In this document: in pieces, positions 39,019 to 47,910 of the stretch
How positions within the stretch are numbered: the stretch's first letter is position 1
Layout: each line of letters opens with the position of its first letter
Source of the DNA: Xanthobacter flavus
GTDB lineage: Bacteria > Pseudomonadota > Alphaproteobacteria > Rhizobiales > Xanthobacteraceae
Direction: 5' to 3'
DNA length: 64,000 nucleotides
Assembly: GCF_017875275.1 (NCBI RefSeq)
Contig: NZ_JAGGML010000001.1
Span: 5,290,026-5,354,025 of the forward strand
Made by a program: the position numbers and the translations under genes
The notes under the pieces: generated by a model
The model's database searches: none
The model's input: only the letters and a program-made list of their open reading frames with translations
Told to the model about the DNA's origin: nothing

Positions 39019-39180
39019 GGACCGACCTCCTCGTCTGCGCACCCGAATCGCGCCTGACGATCCCTGTGCGCGGCGGATACTCTATATGCTCCGTGTCATT
39101 GTTGTGAAGCCGAGCGCCAAACCACGGCGCGCTCCCGTCGTTTACTGCGCCGGCGGCCGAGCCTGCCCCCGCTACCGTCT

Positions 39181-39885
39181 TCATCGCCTCCCTGGCGCGA
39201 GGAATTCGGCGAGAAAAGCCCCGCCGTGGGCGAGGCCGGCGTCGTCGATGCCATGCCCTAGCCCTTGGCTGAGGTGCCATTCCACCGGCACGCCGGCATC
39301 GGCGAGGCCGCGCGCGGACGCGAACAGCGCCTGCGCGGGAATCACTTCATCCTCGGTGCCATGCACGAGCAGGATGGGTGGGCGCGTGCGCAGTTGCAGA
39401 TCGCGCGGCACCCCGCCCGCCGCCTCCACCCACAGCCCGGAATAGGCCACCACGGCAGCGGGAGCGACGGCGGCGGTGGTCGCGATCTTCAGCGCCATCA
39501 TGGCGCCCTGGCTGAAGCCCACCAGCGCCAGCCGGGAGGGCGGCAGATCGTATTTCGCCAGTTCCACCTTGAGAAAGGCCGCGAGCACGGGCGCCGCAGC
39601 CTCAGCGCCCCGGGTCAGTTCGTGGGGATCACGGAAGCTCAGCGGGAACCACTGACGGCCCACGGGCGCCTCCCCGCATGGGTCGGGGGCGTGGGGGGAA
39701 ATGAAGGCCGTCCCAGGCAGGAGATCGGCCCAGGCGTTGCCGAGGTCGATGAGGTCGCGCCCGTCCGCGCCATAGCCGTGCAGCAGCACGACAAGGCTGT
39801 CGGGCGCGCCGCCGTTGCGCGGACGCAGGCGCGGGCCGTCAAGGATGGGCTCGTCGAGGGAAACGCCATCGAGGGGGAAGGACAT
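39181..39885 (-). CDS. Phospholipase/carboxylesterase family alpha/beta hydrolase
   Basis: A 234-residue hydrolase. The oxyanion segment is VVLLHGYGADGRDLI, the nucleophile Ser is in LVGFSQGAMMAL, the Asp in LVHGTEDEVIP and the His in GLGHGIDD. This matches the small carboxylesterase (Abhydrolase_2) family, which acts on short esters or acyl-thioesters. It has no signal peptide. It follows the AlkA-like gene by 15 bases on the same strand and is likely co-transcribed. The substrate is unknown. Confidence 0.93.
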   Translation of the reverse strand: MSFPLDGVSLDEPILDGPRLRPRNGGAPDSLVVLLHGYGADGRDLIDLGNAWADLLPGTAFISPHAPDPCGEAPVGRQWFPLSFRDPHELTRGAEAAAPVLAAFLKVELAKYDLPPSRLALVGFSQGAMMALKIATTAAVAPAAVVAYSGLWVEAAGGVPRDLQLRTRPPILLVHGTEDEVIPAQALFASARGLADAGVPVEWHLSQGLGHGIDDAGLAHGGAFLAEFLAPGRR

Positions 39886-39900
39886 GGGTCTGCGCTCGTT

Positions 39901-40551
39901 TCAGGCCGGGGCGCCGAGGCGGGCGCGCCGGGCACCATAATAGGCCCACAGAAGATGCGCCGCCACGCCGCGCAGCGGCCGCCAGTCCTCGGCGATGGCG
40001 CGCAGGCCGAGGGGCGTGCAGCGGCCTCCCAGTTCCAGAGCCTCGCCCAGCGCCACCTGAAGCGCGAGATCGCCATGGGGGAAGGCGTCGGCGCGGCCGA
40101 GGCAGAAGAGGAGGTAGATGTCGGCGGTCCACAGCCCGATTCCGGGCAGGCGCGTCATCACCTCGGCCGCCGCATCGGCCTCCATCCGGGCCACGGCTTC
40201 GAGATCCACTTCGCCCTCGGCGAGCGCACGCGCGATCCCGGTGAGCGTGCGGATCTTGGGCGCCGACAGGCCGGCGGCACGCAGCGTCTCCACGGGCGCG
40301 CAAAGCATGGCCTCGACCGTCGGCGTTCCGCCCAGCGCGGCCTCGAACCGGCCGGTGATGGCGCGGGCCGAGGCGACGGACAATTGCTGCGCAATCACCA
40401 CGGCGCACAGGCCCGCAAACCCCGGCGGGCGACGGCGCAGGGCTGGTCGGCCGGCGACTTCCGCCACGGGGACGAGCCGGTCATCAAGCCCCAGCAACTG
40501 CGCGAAGGCGCGGTCGAACACGCCTTGATCGGTGAGCAGCGGCTCGTTCAT
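39901..40551 (-). CDS. DNA-3-methyladenine glycosylase II family protein (AlkA-like)
   Basis: A 216-residue member of the helix-hairpin-helix glycosylase superfamily. The HhH motif is RLPGIGLWTADIYLL and the catalytic Asp is Asp161 in FPHGDLALQ. The N-terminal AlkA domain is missing, so this is the short form. It would remove alkylated purines to start base excision repair. It is divergent from gluQ with only 45 bases between starts, and heads a two-gene unit with the esterase. Confidence 0.92.
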   Translation of the reverse strand: MNEPLLTDQGVFDRAFAQLLGLDDRLVPVAEVAGRPALRRRPPGFAGLCAVVIAQQLSVASARAITGRFEAALGGTPTVEAMLCAPVETLRAAGLSAPKIRTLTGIARALAEGEVDLEAVARMEADAAAEVMTRLPGIGLWTADIYLLFCLGRADAFPHGDLALQVALGEALELGGRCTPLGLRAIAEDWRPLRGVAAHLLWAYYGARRARLGAPA

Positions 40552-40596
40552 CGTTCGTCTCCAGAGACTTGTTCGCGGCCGCGCGATATCGCTCTA

Positions 40597-41529
40597 ATGA
40601 TCGACGCCATGCCCGAACCTTCCCTGCCCTTCATTTGCCGCTTCGCGCCCAGCCCCAACGGCCGGCTGCACCTCGGCCACGCCTTCTCGGCGCTGGTGAA
40701 TGCCGAGGCGGCGGCGCGCACGGGCGGCGCGTTTCTGCTGCGCATGGAGGACATCGACACGACACGCTGTCGACCCGAATTCGAGCAGGGCATCCTTGAT
40801 GACCTCGCCTGGCTCGGCATCGTGCCCGCAGCCGCGCCGCGGCGCCAGTCGGAGCATTTCGCCGACTATGCCGCCGCGCTGGACCGGCTGGAGGGAATGG
40901 GACTCATCTATCCCGCTTTCGAGAGCCGATCCGACATCGCCCGCGCCGTAATCGAGAGCGAGGCGAAGCTGGGGCGCCCTGCCCCGCGCGATCCGGACGG
41001 GGCGCCGCTCTTTCCCTTCCCCCGATCGGCGCTCGCGGACGAGGCGCGGGCGAAGCGGAAGGCGGAGGGGGAGCCCTACGTGCTGCGGCTCGATATGGCG
41101 GCGGCGCTGGAGGCTGCCGGTGCCGGGCCGCTTTTCTGGCCCGAGGCGGAGGGGATGCCGGAGGGGCCGGCCGTCGCCATCCCGGCCGATCCGGCGCAAT
41201 GGGGCGACGTGGTGCTGGCGCGCCGGGACGTGCCGACCTCCTACCATCTCTCGGTCGTGGTGGACGACGCGCTGCAGGGCATCACCCGCGTCATCCGGGG
41301 CATGGACCTCTACCACGCCACGTCGGTCCACGTGCTGCTGCAGCGGCTGCTGGGCTTGGCGACGCCGGTCTATCACCACCACCGGCTGATCCTGGATGCC
41401 AGCGGCCACAAGCTCTCCAAGAGCAATTCGGCCACCAGCCTGCTCGCGCTGCGCAATTGCGGCGCGACGCCCGGGGATGTCCGAGCCCGCCTCGGCCTCG
41501 ATGCGGGTCAGCCGACCCCGAGGATGTAG
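40597..41529 (+). CDS. gluQ: Glutamyl-Q tRNA(Asp) synthetase
   Basis: A 310-residue truncated GluRS-like enzyme that attaches glutamate to queuosine in tRNA(Asp). It has the catalytic core with the HIGH-type motif in GRLHLGHAFSAL and the KMSKS-type motif HKLSKSN. The anticodon-binding domain of true GluRS is absent, which defines the family. The ATG at 40597 or 40609 may be the start. The last 22 bases overlap the convergent AEC transporter gene. It is cytoplasmic. Confidence 0.93.
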   Translation: MIDAMPEPSLPFICRFAPSPNGRLHLGHAFSALVNAEAAARTGGAFLLRMEDIDTTRCRPEFEQGILDDLAWLGIVPAAAPRRQSEHFADYAAALDRLEGMGLIYPAFESRSDIARAVIESEAKLGRPAPRDPDGAPLFPFPRSALADEARAKRKAEGEPYVLRLDMAAALEAAGAGPLFWPEAEGMPEGPAVAIPADPAQWGDVVLARRDVPTSYHLSVVVDDALQGITRVIRGMDLYHATSVHVLLQRLLGLATPVYHHHRLILDASGHKLSKSNSATSLLALRNCGATPGDVRARLGLDAGQPTPRM

Positions 41530-42449
41530 AGCCAGAGCGCCACGGTGAAGACCGCGAGCCCGGTGGAGAGCGAGACCGCGCTGGTGGAGGTGCCGATGCC
41601 CACGCCATAGCGCTGGGCCAGCAGATAGCCGTTGATTCCGCTCGGCATGGCCGCGAACAGCACCGCGACGCCGGCCCATACGGGCGGCATGGAGAAGACC
41701 ATCGTCAGCGCAAAGACCGCCGCCGGGTGGACGATGAGCTTGAGCACGCTGATCAGCGCCGAAGGCACGAGGTCACCACCCGCCATGCCGTAGCGCTTCA
41801 GCGAGAGACCGAGGGAGATCAGAGCGCAGGGCGTCGCAGCGGCCGCCAGAAGGTCGATCATCTGCTTCGGCACACCGGTGGCCTGGATGCCGGTGATCTT
41901 GGCCAGCGCGCCGGCATAGATGCCCAGCAGGATGGGATTGAACGCCAGCGCCTTGCCGAGCCGGACCATGGTCGCCCGGGAGAAGCCGCTGCTCCCTTCG
42001 AGCAGCACGGTGGCCGCCACCAGCATCACCGGCAGATGGATGGCGATGAGGAGGAACAGCGGCACCGCCCCCGCCTCCCCATAGGCCTTCAGGATCAGCG
42101 GCACGCCGACGAACACGGTGTTGGCCTGGCCGGCGGCGAAGCCGTGGATCACCGCCTCCTGCCGGCCCCGCCCGAACAGGCGCTCCGCCGCCACCATGGC
42201 GATGGCGAACACGAAGAAGGCGCCAGCGAAATACGCGATCCAGTAACCCCAGGGCTGCGCCTCCGGCAGCTTCGATTCGCTCAGCGTCTTGAAGATGAGA
42301 ACCGGCACAGACAGGCTGAACACGAACTCCGCCAGCCCGTCCGTCGCCCGTTCGCTGACGAGGCCGATGCGCGCGGCGATATAGCCCACCAGCACCATGC
42401 CGAACACGGGAAGGACGATGACGGAGATGTCGGCGAGCGTGTTCAGCAT
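41508..42449 (-). CDS. AEC (auxin efflux carrier) family transporter
   Basis: A 313-residue inner-membrane protein with about ten helices. FGMVLVGYIAARIGL starts the first repeat, AAGQANTVFVGVPLIL is the conserved N-containing half-helix, and FAAMPSGINGYLLAQRYGV is the equivalent in the second repeat. The family exports carboxylates or amino acids; the substrate here is unknown. It follows an ACT-like gene by 11 bases and overlaps gluQ tail to tail. Confidence 0.93.
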   Translation of the reverse strand: MLNTLADISVIVLPVFGMVLVGYIAARIGLVSERATDGLAEFVFSLSVPVLIFKTLSESKLPEAQPWGYWIAYFAGAFFVFAIAMVAAERLFGRGRQEAVIHGFAAGQANTVFVGVPLILKAYGEAGAVPLFLLIAIHLPVMLVAATVLLEGSSGFSRATMVRLGKALAFNPILLGIYAGALAKITGIQATGVPKQMIDLLAAAATPCALISLGLSLKRYGMAGGDLVPSALISVLKLIVHPAAVFALTMVFSMPPVWAGVAVLFAAMPSGINGYLLAQRYGVGIGTSTSAVSLSTGLAVFTVALWLYILGVG

Positions 42450-42460
42450 GGCCGCGTCCG

Positions 42461-42778
42461 TCAGGCCGCCCGCATCTGCGCCGTCTCTGCGGCCGGCGTG
42501 AGATCCGCCGCGCGGACTCCAACCATGACGCCGAGCCGCTGGCCGAGGCGCACCGCGACCGCCTCTTCCGCGCTGAATTCAATGACGACCGCGAGCGCAT
42601 CGGCGCCCGCGCTGCAATCGACCCGGCTTGGCAGGACGTCGTGGATCACGAACGGCTCCAGCAGGCGCAGCAGCAGGTTGGTATCCGGCTCGGCCAGGAC
42701 GGAGAGGCGATGGGCGGGCTGGTGCGGGCGAGCGGAAGGCGAGCCGTCGCGATGGACGGAGGTTTCACGGCTGGACAT
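42461..42778 (-). CDS. Small protein with possible ACT-like fold
   Basis: A 105-residue protein. After about 22 polar residues, the stretch HRLSVLAEPDTNLLLRLLEP followed by DVLPSRVDC and ALAVVIEFSAEEA resembles a beta-alpha-beta-beta-alpha ACT domain, as in small regulatory subunits. The match is by eye and modest. The ATG at 42778 (MSSRETSVHRDG) is preferred over an upstream frame start. It is transcribed with the AEC transporter, so it might sense an amino acid or related ligand. The function is unproven. Confidence 0.65.
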   Translation of the reverse strand: MSSRETSVHRDGSPSARPHQPAHRLSVLAEPDTNLLLRLLEPFVIHDVLPSRVDCSAGADALAVVIEFSAEEAVAVRLGQRLGVMVGVRAADLTPAAETAQMRAA

Positions 42779-43133
42779 GGAAACGATCCGGACTGAGGCG
42801 GGCTTGGCCGCGCGATTCTCTGGGCAAATCACCGGCTGGGCCAACAGATGGGCCGGTCCCGGCGAAGGATCGCGCCGCGGCCTCGGACAGCCTCAGGCGC
42901 GCAAGTCTACCCGGCCGACAGTGTCGACCGGGCGAGGAATTCGCCGCAGGGCCGGAAATACAACCGGCATATGGCATCCGGAACGAAGCATGGGCAGACG
43001 TTAGGCTTGCGGGATGGAAGCGTCAACCGCCGGGCAAATCGTTTAGCACTCGTCGGCCGGCGACGGGCGCCTGGAACGCAAACGGCCGGGCAGAGCCCGG
43101 CCGCGAACGCTGGGTCAGACGCCGAAGCGTCGA
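42779..43133. other. Intergenic region between rpoZ and the ACT-like gene
   Basis: 355 bases with no supportable gene. The right end contains the rpoZ terminator (43080-43103). The left part should hold the promoter of the ACT-like/AEC pair; no clear boxes are seen. Confidence 0.5.
43080..43103 (-). terminator. Probable terminator of rpoZ
   Basis: CGGCCGGGC (43083-43091) pairs with GCCCGGCCG (43095-43103) around a 3-base loop. TTTG follows on the minus strand. Confidence 0.65.
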
Positions 43134-43523
43134 TCAGCCCTCGTCGTCGTCGTTGTGCTCGGGGGGCACGAGGCCCTGAAGGCCGGCAAGCAGCTCTTCC
43201 TCGGTCATGCGGTCGAGCATGACGTCGCTGTCCTCGCCGCCCGAGCTGTCACTGGAGGCGATGAGCGGCACGGCCTCGGGCTCGGGCTCATCCACCTCGG
43301 TGTACTTCTGCAGCGAGTGGATGAGGTCTTCCTTGAGATCCTCGGGGCTCACGGTCTCATCGGCGATCTCGCGCAGGGCGACGACGGGGTTCTTGTCGTT
43401 GTCCCGGTCGATGGTGATCTGCTGGCCGGACGAGATCATGCGCGCGCGGTGGGCGGCGAGCAGGACCAGCTCAAACCGGTTGTCCACCTTGTCGATGCAG
43501 TCTTCTACTGTGACACGGGCCAT
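43134..43523 (-). CDS. rpoZ: DNA-directed RNA polymerase subunit omega
   Basis: A 129-residue omega subunit starting [20 protein letters not shown]. The contact region [33 protein letters not shown] is present in pieces as expected. It has the long acidic C-terminal tail found in alphaproteobacteria. It assists beta-prime folding and core assembly and contributes to ppGpp binding. It is divergent from the NYN-domain gene and stands alone, without spoT or gmk next to it. Confidence 0.96.
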   Translation of the reverse strand: MARVTVEDCIDKVDNRFELVLLAAHRARMISSGQQITIDRDNDKNPVVALREIADETVSPEDLKEDLIHSLQKYTEVDEPEPEAVPLIASSDSSGGEDSDVMLDRMTEEELLAGLQGLVPPEHNDDDEG

Positions 43524-43738
43524 GGGCTCGTCACTCCCTCATGCGCGATGCGCACAGAATACAGGCCTTGAGAAGAGGAGGTCGATACAGCACTTCGGCC
43601 GAAGGGGCAACCCCGCCGGCCGGACGCCGCGCCTTTTTCGCTTGCCTTGAACGGTTCTTCGTCGGAGAAAGGCGGCAGGACGACGTGGTTTGCAGCCGTT
43701 CCCGTTCTGCCCTTCCCATTCCATCGGCGGACTTTTGT

Positions 43739-44347
43739 ATGCAGGGCCAGGAAAAGATCGCTCTTCTCATTGATGGCGCCAACCTTTATTCCGCGACCAA
43801 GGCGTTGGGCTTCGATATCGACTACAAGCGGCTCCTCAAGGAGTTCCAGAGCCGCGGATACCTCCTTCGCGCGTTCTACTACACGACGCTGATCGAGGAT
43901 CAGGAATACTCCTCCATCCGGCCGTTGCTCGACTGGCTGGACTACAATGGCTATTCGGTCGTCACCAAACTCGCCCGTGAGTTCACCGACGCGCAGGGGC
44001 GGCGCCGCGTGCGCGGCAACATGGACATCGAGATCGCCGTGGACGCCATGGAGCTCGCCGAGCACGTGGACCACATCGTGCTGTTCTCCGGCGACGGGGA
44101 CTTCCGCTCGCTGGTGGAAGCGTTGCAGCGCAAGGGCGTGCGCGTCTCGGTGGTGTCCACCATCTCCACCCAGCCGCCGCTGATCGCCGACGACCTGCGC
44201 CGCCAGGCGGACATCTTCATCGATCTGGTGGATCTTCAGCCCAAGATCGGCCGGGACCCCTCCGAGCGGCAGGGCCGGATGCAGGAGACGCCCCGCTTCC
44301 TCGAGCGGCGCAGCGCCACGACCGCGGCCGGCGACGGCAACGACTGA
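43739..44347 (+). CDS. NYN-domain (LabA-like) putative RNase
   Basis: A 202-residue protein of the LabA/PIN-like NYN family. Acidic active-site residues lie in ALLIDGANLY (Asp12), the NMDIEIAVDAM segment and LFSGDGDFRSLV. These would form a metal-dependent nuclease centre, which makes RNA cleavage plausible. The ATG at 43739 gives the usual start; the frame upstream is not conserved. It is cytoplasmic, followed after eight bases by a uracil-DNA glycosylase gene and divergent from rpoZ. Confidence 0.9.
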   Translation: MQGQEKIALLIDGANLYSATKALGFDIDYKRLLKEFQSRGYLLRAFYYTTLIEDQEYSSIRPLLDWLDYNGYSVVTKLAREFTDAQGRRRVRGNMDIEIAVDAMELAEHVDHIVLFSGDGDFRSLVEALQRKGVRVSVVSTISTQPPLIADDLRRQADIFIDLVDLQPKIGRDPSERQGRMQETPRFLERRSATTAAGDGND

Positions 44348-44355
44348 CGCCGCCT

Positions 44356-45030
44356 GTGCCCGCCAAGATGGCTGCCAAGACGGCCGCCGCCCGGCCTGCC
44401 GCGGCGTCCGAGCCGGGGCGCGACTGCCCACTTTGCCCGCGCCTTGTGGATTTCCGCGAGGAATGGCGGGCGAATGAACCCGGCTGGCACAATGCCCCCG
44501 TGCCTGCCTTCGGGCCGGTCGACGCGCCCCTGCTGATCGTCGGTCTCGCGCCCGGCCTGCGTGGCGCCAATCGCACGGGTCGCCCGTTCACCGGCGACTA
44601 TGCCGGCGATCTGCTCTACGCGACGCTGATCGAATACGGCTTCGCCCGCGACCCCTATGCGGCGCACCCGGAAGATGGCCTGACCCTCACCGGCGCGCGC
44701 ATCGTCAATGCGGTGCGCTGCGTGCCGCCCCAGAACAAGCCGACGCCCGAGGAAATCCGCACCTGCCGGCCCTTCCTCTCCGCCGCCATCGCCGAGATGC
44801 CGGCGCTGAAAGCCATCGTCACGCTGGGCAAGATCGCCCACGATTCGACGCTCGCAGCGCTGGGCCAGAAGGCCTCGCGGCTGAAGTTCGGCCACGGCGT
44901 TTCGGACGAGGTGGGCAGCGTGCGGCTGTTTGCGAGCTACCACTGCTCGCGCTACAACACGAACACCGGCGTGCTGACGCCGGAGATGTTCCGCTCCGTC
45001 TTTTCCGCGGTCCGCGCCAGCCTCGGCTGA
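44356..45030 (+). CDS. Uracil-DNA glycosylase, family 5-like (UDGb)
   Basis: A 224-residue protein with an N-terminal iron-sulfur Cys pair (Cys24, Cys27 in CPLC). Motif 1 is GLAPGLRGANRTGRPFTGD, a conserved VRCVPPQNKPTP segment follows, and the C-terminal motif is ASYHCSRYNTNTG. The Ala in GLAPG and the NTNTG tail fit family 5 rather than family 4. It would remove uracil and related bases from DNA. The GTG at 44356 or the ATG at 44368 is the start. It forms a pair with the NYN gene. Confidence 0.9.
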   Translation: MPAKMAAKTAAARPAAASEPGRDCPLCPRLVDFREEWRANEPGWHNAPVPAFGPVDAPLLIVGLAPGLRGANRTGRPFTGDYAGDLLYATLIEYGFARDPYAAHPEDGLTLTGARIVNAVRCVPPQNKPTPEEIRTCRPFLSAAIAEMPALKAIVTLGKIAHDSTLAALGQKASRLKFGHGVSDEVGSVRLFASYHCSRYNTNTGVLTPEMFRSVFSAVRASLG

Positions 45031-45050
45031 CCTGCCCGGGCTGAGCGCGG

Positions 45051-45623
45051 TCAGTCCTCCCGCCGCCGGCGCAGATGGGCCAGCACGTCCGCCGCGTTCC
45101 GGTCCGGCGGGAAGACCGGATAGAAGACATGGCTGATGGCGCCCTCCTCGATGATGAGGGTGATGCGCTTCAGCAGCTTCGCCCCCTCCACCTCGAAGGT
45201 CGGCAGGCGGATCGCCGTCGTCAGCTCATGCCTATGATCGGAGAGCAGCGGGAACGGCAAATGGAGCCGCTCCGCCGCCTCGCGCTGGTAGTCGCTATCC
45301 TGGAGCGAGAGGCCGAACACGTGCTCCACGCCGGCGGCCCTCAGATCGGCGAAATGGTCGCGGAAAGCGCAGGATTGGGGCGTGCAGCCGCGCGCGCCGG
45401 GGATGGCATCCCAACCCTCGGGCAACGGCTGGCCGGGGACGCCCGTGCGCGGATAGGCATAGACGACGGTCAGACCGGCGAGGCCCGACAGGTCGATATG
45501 CCGCCCGTCCGTGGCGGGAAGCTTGATGATGGGCAGCTCCAGCCCCGGCAGGTGGGCGGCGAGCCCATCGTCTTCCGGGGAGGGAAGGTCATCGGGCAGG
45601 CTGGTATAGCCGGAAGTGCTCAT
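45051..45623 (-). CDS. Peroxiredoxin-like protein
   Basis: A 190-residue thioredoxin-fold protein. GARGCTPQSCAFRDH holds two cysteines (Cys80, Cys85) at the position of the BCP-type peroxidatic and resolving pair. LSGLAGLTVVYAYPRTG is the preceding strand. It therefore probably reduces peroxides, using thioredoxin. It has no signal peptide. Its start overlaps the stop of the VOC gene by 4 bases (ATGA), so they are coupled, at the end of the dapA-smpB-VOC row. Confidence 0.87.
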   Translation of the reverse strand: MSTSGYTSLPDDLPSPEDDGLAAHLPGLELPIIKLPATDGRHIDLSGLAGLTVVYAYPRTGVPGQPLPEGWDAIPGARGCTPQSCAFRDHFADLRAAGVEHVFGLSLQDSDYQREAAERLHLPFPLLSDHRHELTTAIRLPTFEVEGAKLLKRITLIIEEGAISHVFYPVFPPDRNAADVLAHLRRRRED

Positions 45624-46024
45624 GACGCGTCCCCCTGAGAGGTGTCGTAGGAGATGAATTCGAGAAGCGATCCGTCGGGATCGCGGAAATAGACGCTGGT
45701 GCCATGACCCCGGGCGCCGAAGCGTCGGACCGGGCCGAGCTCCGGCTCGATTCCATGGGCGGCGAGGTGCGCGACGGCCTCGGAGATCGGCCCGTCCCAG
45801 CGGAAGCACAGGTCGGAATTGCCCGGCTGCACCGGCAGGCGCGCCACCGGCACCGGCTCGACGCCGGGGCCGTGCAGATTCAGCTGGCGGTCACCGAAGC
45901 GGTAGGCGAAGCCCGTGCCCACCGTCACCACCTCCGCGCCGAGCACGGACGCATAGAAGGCGTTCGAGCGGGCGAAATCGCTCACATGCACGACGCAATG
46001 GTCGAAGGCGATCTTGCCCGGCAT
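45620..46024 (-). CDS. VOC (glyoxalase/bleomycin-resistance) superfamily protein
   Basis: A 134-residue protein of two beta-alpha-beta-beta-beta modules: FDHCVVHVSDFARSNAFYASVLG at the start and GTSVYFRDPDGSLLEFISYD at the end supply the His/Glu metal ligands. The family includes lyases, dioxygenases and resistance proteins; the substrate cannot be predicted. It lies 13 bases after smpB and overlaps the peroxiredoxin gene by ATGA, which suggests an oxidative or electrophile-related role. Confidence 0.9.
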   Translation of the reverse strand: MPGKIAFDHCVVHVSDFARSNAFYASVLGAEVVTVGTGFAYRFGDRQLNLHGPGVEPVPVARLPVQPGNSDLCFRWDGPISEAVAHLAAHGIEPELGPVRRFGARGHGTSVYFRDPDGSLLEFISYDTSQGDAS

Positions 46025-46037
46025 GGCGCCCCTTCCC

Positions 46038-46514
46038 TCACCCGCGATCGCGCATCAGGCGCGCCTTGTCGCGCGCCCAGTCGCGTTCCTTGGAGGCCTC
46101 GCGCTTGTCATGTGCCTTGCGGCCCTTGGCGAGCGCCAGTTCCACCTTGGCGCGGCCGCGATCGTTGAAATAGATCTTGGTCGCCACAACCGTCATGCCC
46201 TCACGCTCCACGGCCTGCCCGAGCTTGGCGATCTGGCGCTTGTGCAGCAGCAGTTTCCGGGGCCGGCGGGTCTCGTGGTTGAAGCGGTTGGCTTCCAGAT
46301 ATTCCGGGATATAGGCGTTGTAGAGCCACATCTCGCCCGCCTTCTGGGCGGCGTAGCTCTCGCCGATGGTGGCCTTGCCGGTGCGCAGGCTCTTCACCTC
46401 GGTGCCCGTGAGGGAGATGCCGGCCTCGAACGTCTCGCCCAGCTCGAAATCGAAGCGGGCGCGCCGGTTGTCGGCGGCGATCTTGCGGGGGGCTTCGGTC
46501 TTCTTGGATGTCAT
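46038..46514 (-). CDS. smpB: SsrA-binding protein SmpB
   Basis: A 158-residue protein that binds tmRNA and delivers it to stalled ribosomes for trans-translation. Motifs are [42 protein letters not shown] and the basic tail [17 protein letters not shown]. The length is normal. It sits downstream of dapA on the same strand, a common order in alphaproteobacteria. RNase R, which degrades tmRNA-tagged messages, is encoded elsewhere in the window. Confidence 0.97.
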   Translation of the reverse strand: MTSKKTEAPRKIAADNRRARFDFELGETFEAGISLTGTEVKSLRTGKATIGESYAAQKAGEMWLYNAYIPEYLEANRFNHETRRPRKLLLHKRQIAKLGQAVEREGMTVVATKIYFNDRGRAKVELALAKGRKAHDKREASKERDWARDKARLMRDRG

Positions 46515-46638
46515 GATGGGGGAATGTGGTCGCAGCGCACCGCCGAAGCAAGCAGCAAGGGGTCAGGGCGGTCGGCGGAGCGCTGGAGAACGGGCCATCA
46601 GGCGACGGCGGGTCGCCTGATCCCCAGATCCATCGGCC

Positions 46639-47538
46639 TCAGTTGATGAGGCCGGCCTGCACCATGGCGCTGCGCACCACGGCGCGGGTGGTCTCGGACA
46701 CCGGCACCATCGGCAGGCGCGCCTCTTCGCTCATCTTGCCGAGAAGCGAGAGCGCGTACTTGGTGGGCGCCGGATTTGTCTCCACGAACAGCGCCGTGTG
46801 CAGCGGCATCAGCTTGTCCTGGATGGCCAGCGCCGCCTTGAAGTCGCCGGCGAGGCAGGCCAGCTGGAACTCCGAGCACAGGCGCGGCGCGACGTTGGAG
46901 GCGACCGAGATGCAGCCGTGGCCGCCATGGGCCATGAAGCCGAGCGCGGTGGCGTCCTCGCCCGAGAGCTGGATGAAATCCGTCCCCAGCACCTGCCGCT
47001 GCAGCGACACGCGGGTCATGGAGGCGGTGGCATCCTTCACACCGGCGATGTTCTTGATCTCGAACAGCCGCGCCATGGTCTCGACCGACATGTCGATCAC
47101 CGAGCGGCTCGGGATGTTGTAGATGAAGATCGGCAGGTCCACGGCGTCGGCGATGGCCTTGAAGTGGCGGTAGAGCCCTTCCTGCGTGGGCTTGTTGTAA
47201 TAGGGCGTGACCACGAGGAGCGCGTCGGCGCCGACCTTCTGGGCGTGCTCGGCCAGCGCGACGGCCTCGGCGGTGTTGTTGGAGCCGGCGCCGGCCATGA
47301 CCGGAACGCGGCCGGCGGCCTGCTCCACGGTCCACTCCACCACGCGGTTGTGCTCCTCATGGGAGACGGTCGGGCTCTCGCCGGTGGTGCCGACGGGGAC
47401 GAGGCCGTGCGTACCCTCGGATATCTGCCAGTCCACAAAGGCACGGAACGCCTTCTCGTCCAGCGCGCCGTCGCGGAACGGGGTGACGAGGGCGGTGAAC
47501 GAGCCGCGGAAACGGGACGCAGACGGGATGGGCGACAT
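46639..47538 (-). CDS. dapA: 4-hydroxy-tetrahydrodipicolinate synthase
   Basis: A 299-residue TIM-barrel aldolase that condenses pyruvate with aspartate semialdehyde in lysine/DAP synthesis. Motifs are [41 protein letters not shown] with the catalytic Tyr, and the Schiff-base Lys in [12 protein letters not shown]. The ATG at 47538 gives the usual length; the upstream frame is leader. It heads the dapA-smpB-VOC-peroxiredoxin row and is divergent from the Slt gene. Confidence 0.97.
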   Translation of the reverse strand: MSPIPSASRFRGSFTALVTPFRDGALDEKAFRAFVDWQISEGTHGLVPVGTTGESPTVSHEEHNRVVEWTVEQAAGRVPVMAGAGSNNTAEAVALAEHAQKVGADALLVVTPYYNKPTQEGLYRHFKAIADAVDLPIFIYNIPSRSVIDMSVETMARLFEIKNIAGVKDATASMTRVSLQRQVLGTDFIQLSGEDATALGFMAHGGHGCISVASNVAPRLCSEFQLACLAGDFKAALAIQDKLMPLHTALFVETNPAPTKYALSLLGKMSEEARLPMVPVSETTRAVVRSAMVQAGLIN

Positions 47539-47910
47539 GGCGAACGCCTTGGGTTCCTGGGAGCTTGTGGTTGGCCGGAACCGGTCGCGAACGGCCGGAC
47601 CCGGCGCCGCGCCGGCTCGGATGAGCGGCGGGTGCGGACCTTGACCCTTATCCTTTTGCCGCCCGGCCGGAAAGGGGTTGCGCCGCTCGGACTTTTGCCA
47701 TGGAGGCAAAATGCCCTTCGGGAATGGTAATTCGATGTGCTCTAGGGGTAGCCGGCGGCAGATTTGCGCGACCACAACCCCAGCGTCGGCGAAAGCCGTG
47801 GTTTCGCCGGCTTTTCGGACTTCATTGAGGTTAGGGTTTCGTCAACGCCGGTGGCCGAACATGCGGGTGGGGGAACACGCCGCCACTGCCCGCGCCCGCG
47901 AGGAAGCTTC
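47539..47910. other. Divergent regulatory region between dapA and the Slt gene
   Basis: 372 bases with no supportable gene. It includes a TTGACC (47641-47646) of -35 type without a clear -10. A hairpin CGGCGAAA / TTTCGCCG (47787-47794 with 47802-47809) is followed by GCTTTTC, which could form in the Slt leader. Confidence 0.5.
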